From assembly GCF_009792795.1 (NCBI RefSeq), contig NZ_VKHQ01000001.1:88170-152169 (forward strand): a stretch of 64,000 bases of DNA, read 5' to 3'. Source of the DNA: Cognatiluteimonas profundi. Its GTDB lineage: Bacteria; Pseudomonadota; Gammaproteobacteria; Xanthomonadales; Xanthomonadaceae. Below are positions 59,173-64,000 of this stretch, piece by piece (the first letter of the stretch is position 1; every line of letters begins with the position of its first letter). The position numbers and the translations under genes are program-made. A model generated the notes under the pieces. It did no database searches, was not told the DNA's origin, and was given only the letters and a program-made list of their open reading frames with translations.

Positions 59173-59502
59173 ATGTCACTGTCGAAATTCGTCCTGCTGG
59201 GCGCCGTGTCGTTGTTGTTCTCCGGTTGCGCTTCGATCGCCGGCAGCTCCAAAACCATCTTGACCGACGATCGGATCAAGTCCGAAACCTCTGCCGCGCT
59301 CGGCTACGCTGCCGAAGACCTGACCCTGGTCAGCCGTCGCACCGAAGGCCTCAATACCTACGCAAGCCTCAAGGCGAAGGACGGCAAGGAATTCACCTGC
59401 ATGATCAATGGCGGCAACTGGCTCTCAATGGGGCTGACCAACCCGCCGGTGTGCAGCCGCAAGGGCGAACCGCTCAAGAATGCGGCGCCGTTCCAAGGCT
59501 GA
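59173..59502 (+). CDS. Small secreted lipoprotein of unknown function
   Basis: 109 residues from the ATG at 59173, which has AAGGAG six bases upstream. Lipobox in LLGAVSLLFSGCASI, so a lipid-modified Cys after cleavage. The mature part is about 90 residues (TDDRIKSETSAALGYAAEDL, FTCMINGGNWLSMGLTNPPV) with two further cysteines. I do not recognise a family with certainty. It ends one base before the integrase stop on the other strand, so it marks the edge of the chromosomal backbone beside the integron. Confidence 0.85.
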   Translation: MSLSKFVLLGAVSLLFSGCASIAGSSKTILTDDRIKSETSAALGYAAEDLTLVSRRTEGLNTYASLKAKDGKEFTCMINGGNWLSMGLTNPPVCSRKGEPLKNAAPFQG

Positions 59503-59503
59503 G

Positions 59504-60550
59504 TCAGGAAACTGGCGCCTTCGGACCAACCGGAGGCGCCAGGTTCAGCGTGCGAATGTCCATTGCCTGGCGGTCCAGCGGGCTCAACACGCCACCGGCG
59601 CCGCGATTCAGGACATGCGTGTAGATCTGCGTGGTCGCTACGTCGCTATGGCCAAGCAATTCCTGCACCGTGCGGATGTCATACCCGGCTTCCAGCAAGT
59701 GGGTGGCGAACGAATGCCGCAGCGTGTGCGCCGATACCGGCTTGACGATCCCAGCCTTGCCGCAGGCCCGCTTCAATGCCCGCGACAGGACGCCATCGTC
59801 GAAGTGGTGACGACGCTCCACGCCACCACGCGGATCGACCGATCGCTTCGGTGCCGGAAACACGAACTGCCAACCGAATTCCCGAGCCGCGTTCGGATAT
59901 TTCCTTGCCAACGCATGCGGCAGGACGGCTTCGCCGAATCCGGCGGCAACGTCCTCCTGATGCATCAGGTGCGCTCGCTCGACCTCTCGCTGAAGCGGTT
60001 CGACCAGCGAAGCCGGCAGCACCGTCCGTCGATCCTTGGCGCCCTTGCCGCCGCGCACGGTGATCTCGTTGCGGGCAAAGTCGGTGTCCTTGACCCGCAA
60101 CCGCAGGCACTCCATCAGGCGCAGGCCGCTCCCGTAGAGCAGGCTTGCCAGCAACCACGGCCGACCGTCCATCTGCGCCAGGATCCGCTGCACCTCGCCG
60201 CACGACAGCACCGTTGGCACCCGCTGCGGCCGCTTGGCGCGAACCATGCTCTCCATCCATGGCAACTGGATGTTCAAGACCTCGCGGTACAGGAACAGCA
60301 TCGCCGACAGGGCTTGATTCTGCGTACTGGCGGCCACGTTGCCTTCCACCGCCAGCATCGAGAGGAAGCGTTCGAGCTCCGGTGCGCCCATGTCCTTCGG
60401 GTGGCGCTTGTCATTGGCAAGAATGAAGCGCCGAATCCACGCCAGGTAGATAGTCTCCGTCCGGATGCTGTAGCGCTTCGCCCGGAGGCGGATCCGCACC
60501 GCATCGAGCAGCCGGGGTTCGCGGGCCTGAACGTCCCTTTCCCTTATCAC
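59504..60550 (-). CDS. intI: Integron integrase IntI
   Basis: 348 residues, a tyrosine recombinase. Catalytic residues are R144 ([17 protein letters not shown]), H275 and R278 ([13 protein letters not shown]), H301 ([11 protein letters not shown]) and the nucleophile Y310 (IYTHVL). The integron-specific insertion is present at residues 213-232 ([20 protein letters not shown]), which binds the extrahelical bases of attC and separates IntI from XerC/D. No stop or frameshift is seen, so the enzyme looks functional. It is transcribed away from the cassette array, the usual layout. Confidence 0.97.
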   Translation of the reverse strand: MIRERDVQAREPRLLDAVRIRLRAKRYSIRTETIYLAWIRRFILANDKRHPKDMGAPELERFLSMLAVEGNVAASTQNQALSAMLFLYREVLNIQLPWMESMVRAKRPQRVPTVLSCGEVQRILAQMDGRPWLLASLLYGSGLRLMECLRLRVKDTDFARNEITVRGGKGAKDRRTVLPASLVEPLQREVERAHLMHQEDVAAGFGEAVLPHALARKYPNAAREFGWQFVFPAPKRSVDPRGGVERRHHFDDGVLSRALKRACGKAGIVKPVSAHTLRHSFATHLLEAGYDIRTVQELLGHSDVATTQIYTHVLNRGAGGVLSPLDRQAMDIRTLNLAPPVGPKAPVS

Positions 60551-60731
60551 CTTGCACCCAAGCCCATAAGACTTATCAACCCGGTTTGACAGCGTTACTT
60601 ATCAATCTGCCGGGAAGGGAACGCCAAAGAAATCAGGCAAATACTTGATAAGGCGTAGGGTTATGGCTTGACGGGTGAGGAGCGCGACCTGAATATCCGT
60701 TCCTATTGCCCCTACCCGGGGTCTACTTAGT
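60551..60731. promoter_or_regulatory. intI-attI intergenic region with repeated ACTTATCAA and a candidate Pc promoter
   Basis: ACTTATCAA occurs at 60571-60579 and 60597-60605, and an inverted copy (CTTGATAAG) at 60644-60652. These may be integrase or regulator sites. A possible cassette promoter is TTGACG at 60668 with GAATAT at 60691 (17-base spacer), pointing into the array; it is a weak match. I found no convincing LexA box for SOS control. Confidence 0.45.
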
Positions 60732-60738
60732 GTTAGGG
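60680..60738 (+). other. attI recombination site
   Basis: The core GTTAGGG lies at 60732-60738, directly before the first cassette; strand exchange occurs after the G. Only the core is certain; the left boundary is approximate. Distance from the integrase start is about 180 bases. Confidence 0.85.
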
Positions 60739-61051
60739 AGACAGCGGTCGAACACTCTCGTGCGTGGGGAAATGCTCACGGAACAGGACGCGGCTTTCCG
60801 ACTGTCGGCGGCGCGGCAAACATGGTAGAAAAGCGGCGCAACGCGCGCGCCGCAAGCTCGCTTGCGGTCACGCGATGACCGCTTTTCCCAGATCTTCGTC
60901 CCTGCGGTTAGGGAATCGATGCACTGTCCCAGTTGAGGAGCAGCATGCGAGTGATGCAGCCGCTGCACCCTAACTACTCATTCAAGCCGAACCCGCTTCG
61001 TGGCTGCAAGGCTCCATACGGGCTCATGGGCGGGTCGGCTTAATTCAGGTG
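60733..61051 (+). other. Cassette 1: no convincing ORF, large inverted repeat
   Basis: 319 bases including attC1. Open frames on either strand are short, cysteine/arginine-rich and run into attC1, so none is credible. At 60828-60887 a 60-base inverted repeat starts GAAAAGCGG and ends CCGCTTTTC, with a nested CGCAAGC/GCTTGCG hairpin at 60851-60866. It may encode a structured RNA or a transcription-stopping element as the first cassette. Confidence 0.6.
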
Positions 61052-61057
61052 TTAGGG
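60968..61057 (+). repeat. attC1
   Basis: About 90 bases, from R'' CCCTAAC to R' GTTAGGG. Conserved TCATTCAAGCCGAACCCGCT and GGTCGGCTTAATTCAGGT flank a variable central part unlike the other sites. Confidence 0.92.
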
Positions 61058-61097
61058 CGCAATTGATATCCTCCAGAGCCCCGTACGGAGAGAGACC

Positions 61098-61523
61098 ATG
61101 AATAGCCGCTACGTTGGCTACCTGATGAGCTTGATTCCCATGGCAGCGTTAGGGCCGGTTGCTGCCCAAGAGGTCGTCGCTCCATCTTCAGCGGCCCAAT
61201 CTCAATCCGCACCAGAATCCACAATCCAAGTAACTCGAGATGTCGGAGCAATGGGAAAGCTTTGCCTCGGCGAGATTTACTTGGACGGGAAAGTCGTCGC
61301 GGAACTAGATCGCGGTCAATCCTATTCGACCAAGGTTAGCCCTGGCTCGCACACGTTACGTGGCGCTCCAGCGCTCAACACCTGGCTATGCAAACGCTTC
61401 TACTCCGCGCCACAGATGCAGCAGGCCCAGCTAACTATTGATGTTCCGGTGGGCGCAAACTTGGCATACCGTTATGGATTTACTTCTAGCGGAGTTCCCT
61501 CGCTTACTGCAGCGGGGCCGTAA
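61098..61523 (+). CDS. Cassette 2: secreted hypothetical protein
   Basis: 141 residues with GGAG-type Shine-Dalgarno about seven bases upstream. Signal peptide MNSRYVGYLMSLIPMAALGP, cleaved near VAAQ. The mature part has LCLGEIYLDGKVVAELDRGQ and YSTKVSPGSHTLRG, a beta-sandwich pattern like PEGA or DUF2846 surface domains, plus two cysteines. No family assigned. It fills cassette 2, ending 27 bases before attC2. Confidence 0.82.
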   Translation: MNSRYVGYLMSLIPMAALGPVAAQEVVAPSSAAQSQSAPESTIQVTRDVGAMGKLCLGEIYLDGKVVAELDRGQSYSTKVSPGSHTLRGAPALNTWLCKRFYSAPQMQQAQLTIDVPVGANLAYRYGFTSSGVPSLTAAGP

Positions 61524-61550
61524 GCTTTCAATTACACCTGCTCGTTTGCG

Positions 61551-61610
61551 CCCTAACAATTCATTCAAGCCGAAGCCGCTTCGCGGCTCGGCTTAATTCA
61601 GGTGTTAGGC
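61551..61610 (+). repeat. attC2 (short type)
   Basis: 60 bases, from CCCTAAC to GTTAGGC, with inner hairpin GAAGCCGCTTCGCGGCTC. Nearly identical to attC4 and attC6. Confidence 0.95.
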
Positions 61611-61636
61611 GCCTTGTTGTGGCCTGAGGAGGCCCT

Positions 61637-61930
61637 ATGGCAATGACCGCGTGTAATGAATGTCGCAATGAGATCAGCACAACGGCAAAAGCATGTCCAA
61701 AATGCGGCGCTATAGTGCCGCGGGCAAAGATATGGCCCTGGCTCATTGTTGTCCCGGTCGTATTGGTGATTGCAATGACAATCTACGGCGCCTCTATTCC
61801 CAAGTACGAGATCGAGGCAGGCAAGGTTCGCGAGGCCTGCGAACAGATCGCAGCGTACGACCAAAAATACATATGCGACGCGCAGTACGATGAGGCAATC
61901 CGCAAAGGAGAGGCGGAGTCAAACAACTAG
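61637..61930 (+). CDS. Cassette 3: zinc-ribbon membrane protein
   Basis: 97 residues after GAGGAG. N-terminal zinc ribbon CNECRNEISTTAKACPKCG (two CxxC pairs), then one membrane helix IWPWLIVVPVVLVIAMTIYG, then an extracytoplasmic helical tail with two cysteines (REACEQIAAYDQKYICDA). The ribbon is probably cytoplasmic. Similar small zinc-ribbon/TM proteins are common in bacteria but of unknown role. Confidence 0.82.
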   Translation: MAMTACNECRNEISTTAKACPKCGAIVPRAKIWPWLIVVPVVLVIAMTIYGASIPKYEIEAGKVREACEQIAAYDQKYICDAQYDEAIRKGEAESNN

Positions 61931-61958
61931 GCATCGGGTATGCGGTCACTTGGCCGGG

Positions 61959-62070
61959 GCCTAACAATTCATTCAAGCCGAACTTGCTTCGTTACATCAA
62001 AAGCGTGGCATAAAAAGCCTGCCACGCTTTTGCCTCCACTACGCAAGTCGGCTTAATTCAGGTGTTAGCG
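61959..62070 (+). repeat. attC3 (long type with terminal hairpin)
   Basis: 112 bases, from GCCTAAC to GTTAGCG. The central variable part holds the hairpin AAAAGCGTGGC/GCCACGCTTTT around a spacer ATAAAAAGCCT. Confidence 0.95.
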
Positions 62071-62073
62071 CCC

Positions 62074-62646
62074 ATGAAATACTTACTCGTCCTCGTACTA
62101 GTAATCTGCTCGTCCGCTGTCGATGCTAAAGAATATTGGCATCCGAATAACTCAGGCTGCTTTTCGCAGACTCTGTCAGACACGCTATTCGCTTGGGAGG
62201 CTGCGCCAGAACTTTCGGCTGGAGGTATTCGCATCGCTGTTCAGCCGGACACGGGCAACGGCCCAACGCGACTTGTAGTGATTGATCCAGGGCACGGAGA
62301 GATATTCGGCAGCCCCGCTGTGGATCCATTCTTGCTGGTTGCGGTCGGCACTGGCCGCCGCACCTGCGTGCATAAGGAACCGATCCACGAGTGTCCTGCG
62401 GCACTCAGTGTGCTGCAAAGCCTGCATCGCCAGTCTATTCCCGTCGGCTTCCAGGCTGATTCGCCAGCCCTGCTTCCAGTGATCCACGGCGAAACCTATT
62501 ACTTAGATTTTCGCGACGGACAAGGCAACCTTAACCAGTGGCGATTTTATGGGGCCTATCACCCAATGCAGGCTGTCATTGAGGTGAGTTTTGAACAGCT
62601 CAAGGAATGCATCTCGCCAGTTCAGGCGTCCCTGGATGGGCGCTAA
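62074..62646 (+). CDS. Cassette 4: secreted hypothetical protein
   Basis: 190 residues from the ATG at 62074, only ten bases after the recombination point and without a clear Shine-Dalgarno, so translation may rely on the preceding context. Signal peptide MKYLLVLVLVICSSAVDA. The mature part has cysteines at several positions (NSGCFSQTL, RRTCVHKE, HECPAAL), suggesting disulfides, and GETYYLDFRDGQGNLNQWRF. The stop codon lies inside attC4. No family recognised. Confidence 0.78.
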   Translation: MKYLLVLVLVICSSAVDAKEYWHPNNSGCFSQTLSDTLFAWEAAPELSAGGIRIAVQPDTGNGPTRLVVIDPGHGEIFGSPAVDPFLLVAVGTGRRTCVHKEPIHECPAALSVLQSLHRQSIPVGFQADSPALLPVIHGETYYLDFRDGQGNLNQWRFYGAYHPMQAVIEVSFEQLKECISPVQASLDGR

Positions 62647-62700
62647 CAATTCATTCAAGCCGAAGCCGCTTCGCGGCTCGGCTTAATTCAGGTGTTAGGC
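62640..62700 (+). repeat. attC4 (short type)
   Basis: 61 bases from GCGCTAAC to GTTAGGC; inner sequence identical to attC2. R'' mirrors the cassette 4 start TTAGCGC. Confidence 0.95.
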
Positions 62701-63107
62701 CGCGCATGGGGCAAAGGCTCAGGGCAAACAGCCAGCCTGCTCGAGCGGATTCGGTCTTGGGGTAGCCAGTCGCCCTGCCCCGCTCGCGTTGCACAATCAT
62801 TGGCCCTGCGGCCAAGCATTCCGCGTAGCCTTTTTTCACCGTGATCCGACCGCAGTGGGTTGTTGCCAATTGCGCTGCAACTCATTGGCCTGCTCGGCGT
62901 CGCGGGCCGCTTCCATGAAGCTCCTAGAGCAAAGCCTGGGCTTGTTCGCGGGCCCGCCGTTAATCAGCTATCTTTTGCGCTCGGGGCCAGCTGGGAGCGT
63001 GGCCTAACAGTTCATTCAAGCCGAACTTGCTTCGTTACAGCAAAAGGCGGTTACAAAAAGCCTAACCGCCTTTTGCCTCCACTACGCAAGCCGGCTTAAT
63101 TCAGGTG
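62695..63107 (+). other. Cassette 5: no convincing ORF
   Basis: 413 bases including attC5. A 19-codon ORF starts at 62705 and stops; other frames run into attC5 and lack family character. It may hold a decayed gene or a non-coding RNA. Hydrophobic text LPIALQLIGLLGVAG in one frame at 62863 hints at a broken membrane protein gene. Confidence 0.6.
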
Positions 63108-63113
63108 TTAGCT
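63001..63113 (+). repeat. attC5 (long type with terminal hairpin)
   Basis: 113 bases from GGCCTAAC to GTTAGCT. Same design as attC3 but the hairpin arms are AAAAGGCGGTT/AACCGCCTTTT around ACAAAAAGCCT, a compensatory change. Confidence 0.95.
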
Positions 63114-63124
63114 GCCATGGCTTT

Positions 63125-63553
63125 ATGCGCAAAGTTCTGAAGACCCTTGCTTGGATCGGCGGCGCATGTCTGGCACTTGTGTTGGTCGCTGCCATCGGCA
63201 TCTGGCTTATGCTTGATGACGCATGTGGTAACGAGGTACTCGCGCAGCTTCCTTCGCCTAACGGGAAGTTCAACGCTATTGTGTTTCAGCGAGATTGCGG
63301 CGCCACGACCGGCTACAGCACTCAAATTTCGGTACTACCGGCGGGCCGCTCCTTGGGAAACAGCTCTGGAAACGTGTTCAGCGCTGACACTAATCATGGG
63401 GCTGCTCCGTCAGGCGCCGGAGGCGGGCCTGCCGTTCAAATGCAATGGATTGGTCTCGAATCGCTGAGTGTGTCCCACCACCCAATGGCGCGAATATTCC
63501 TAGCAAGACCGGAGTTCGACAGCGTGCACATCACGTACAAGGCTGCGCAGTAG
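63125..63553 (+). CDS. Cassette 6: membrane-anchored hypothetical protein
   Basis: 142 residues. N-terminal signal anchor (LAWIGGACLALVLVAAIGIW), then a periplasmic domain with SPNGKFNAIVFQRDCGATTG and YSTQISVLPAG, a pattern I have seen in small uncharacterised envelope proteins. A second ATG at 63117 in another frame encodes a seven-codon peptide that overlaps the start. No Shine-Dalgarno is obvious. It stops just before attC6. Confidence 0.78.
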   Translation: MRKVLKTLAWIGGACLALVLVAAIGIWLMLDDACGNEVLAQLPSPNGKFNAIVFQRDCGATTGYSTQISVLPAGRSLGNSSGNVFSADTNHGAAPSGAGGGPAVQMQWIGLESLSVSHHPMARIFLARPEFDSVHITYKAAQ

Positions 63554-63615
63554 GCAGCTAACAATTCATTCAAGCCGAAGCCGCTTCGCGGCTCGGCTTA
63601 ATTCAGGTGTTAGGC
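63554..63615 (+). repeat. attC6 (short type)
   Basis: 62 bases from GCAGCTAAC to GTTAGGC; core identical to attC2 and attC4. R'' mirrors the cassette 6 start TTAGCTGC. Confidence 0.95.
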
Positions 63616-63644
63616 GGCATTTCAGATCATCGCATCGGAGAAAT

Positions 63645-63983
63645 ATGTTCCGCAGAATCGTCCGCTGGCTGCGCCATTCGCCCCACATCCATATTCGCAA
63701 GGATGGCGTGCAAAGTCTTTCTGACTTGGTCGGGTTAATTGACCGGTTTATCGATGACGAGCTCCGCTATGTACTGGAGTGGGATGACTTCATTTCATGG
63801 GATCACTCCAACCCCGAAATCGAGGCCATCCGCGACAGAATCGCCGCTACAGAGCCACTGTTCTTTTCTAAGGATCCGGCAAAGGTCGCTCATGCGAACG
63901 AGTTGTTGCTTGAACAAAGAAACCAAGCCGCTCTATTGTCCGGTAAAGCAGTGCGTACTCGGGCAGCAAGTGATGCCGGGTGA
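63645..63983 (+). CDS. Cassette 7: small soluble hypothetical protein
   Basis: 112 residues after GGAG. No signal peptide. The centre reads SLSDLVGLIDRFIDDELRYV and EWDDFISWDHSNPEIEAIRD, an acidic helical protein; similar short proteins occur as stray cassette genes, but I cannot name a family. The cassette's attC lies beyond the right edge. Confidence 0.72.
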   Translation: MFRRIVRWLRHSPHIHIRKDGVQSLSDLVGLIDRFIDDELRYVLEWDDFISWDHSNPEIEAIRDRIAATEPLFFSKDPAKVAHANELLLEQRNQAALLSGKAVRTRAASDAG

Positions 63984-64000
63984 ATTAACACTCCAAGTGC

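Larger units (their letters stand above)
60733..64000 (+). mobile_element. Integron cassette array, at least seven cassettes (runs off window)
   Basis: Cassette boundaries at G/TTRRRY points: 60733, 61052, 61605, 62065, 62695, 63108, 63610. Each attC R'' box matches the reverse complement of that cassette's own start (for example TTAGCGC with GCGCTAAC in cassette 4, TTAGCTGC with GCAGCTAAC in cassette 6). All attC share CAATTCATTCAAGCC and TTAATTCAGGTGTTAG. Cassettes are 319-630 bases long. Confidence 0.95.

Noticed and set aside
60551..60731. LexA box controlling intI
   Set aside because: No good match to known proteobacterial SOS boxes; only the ACTTATCAA repeats are evident.
60764..60973. 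69-codon ORF in cassette 1
   Set aside because: Arg/Cys-rich, runs into attC1, no Shine-Dalgarno, contains the large inverted repeat.
62860..63099. 79-codon ORF in cassette 5 that reads through attC5
   Set aside because: Most of its C terminus is attC sequence; not a plausible gene.

Overview
The window is high-G+C chromosomal DNA from a gammaproteobacterium, most likely of the Xanthomonadaceae/Lysobacteraceae (Lysobacter/Luteimonas type). I infer this from protein sequence character and gene order (tig-clpP-clpX-lon-hupB-ppiD, mltD-gloB-rnhA-dnaQ, yceD-rpmF-fab, phoBR-ppk-ppx). The genus is not proven. Almost everything up to about 59.5 kb is conserved housekeeping sequence in tightly packed operons with ATGA/GTGA overlaps; two stretches are clearly accessory.

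Layout. 1-8 kb (minus): yceD-rpmF-fabH-fabD-fabG-acpP-fabF-pabB-pabC-mltG, fatty-acid synthesis with p-aminobenzoate synthesis and a septal transglycosylase; plsX is absent from its usual place. 8-15.5 kb: a small membrane protein with maf, a GT39 membrane glycosyltransferase, then moxR-DUF58-tgpA-slp. 15.6-19.2 kb: dnaX-ybaB-recR-hinT (minus), diverging from tRNA-Ser(GGA) and the SRP RNA gene ffs. 19.2-24.5 kb: kdkA-MBL hydrolase-moaA-moaC-moaD-moaE in one overlapping minus-strand string (LPS core kinase plus molybdopterin synthesis), back to back with a heptosyltransferase, then a DUF6165 gene and tRNA-Ser(CGA). 24.9-30.4 kb: PP2C phosphatase, methyltransferase-rnhA-dnaQ, gloB-mltD, fabI. 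30.4-39.3 kb (minus): tig, clpP, clpX, lon, hupB, tRNA-Val, tRNA-Asp and ppiD, the protein folding and quality-control block.

39.3-42.3 kb is a tRNA cluster (Leu, Lys, His, Arg, Pro). Two oddities lie here: a 71-bp tandem repeat next to tRNA-Leu, and a 1.8-kb AT-richer mini-island inserted at the 3' end of tRNA-Arg(TCT). The island is bounded by a 47-bp direct repeat, has no integrase, and carries an overlapping pair encoding a TPR-like protein and a HEPN-like protein. This pair is the best candidate for an undescribed toxin-antitoxin or defence module.

42.4-59.5 kb: Bax-inhibitor-1-like protein, NAD-type isocitrate dehydrogenase, AhpD-like protein, glutaredoxin, BepA-like M48 protease, the phosphate/polyphosphate block phoB-phoR-ppk-ppx with a candidate Pho box, rlmJ, a cation diffusion facilitator, a GNAT protein, mfd (with a REP-like palindrome absorbed in frame) and a small lipoprotein.

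59.5-64.0 kb is a chromosomal integron: a full-length integron integrase with all catalytic residues (minus), an attI region, and an array of at least seven cassettes separated by six clear attC sites, running off the right edge. Cassette ORFs are mostly small secreted or membrane-anchored proteins of unknown function. Two cassettes show no convincing ORF, and one of these has a large inverted repeat. For each complete cassette the R'' box of its attC is the reverse complement of the cassette's own first bases, as expected for excisable cassettes.
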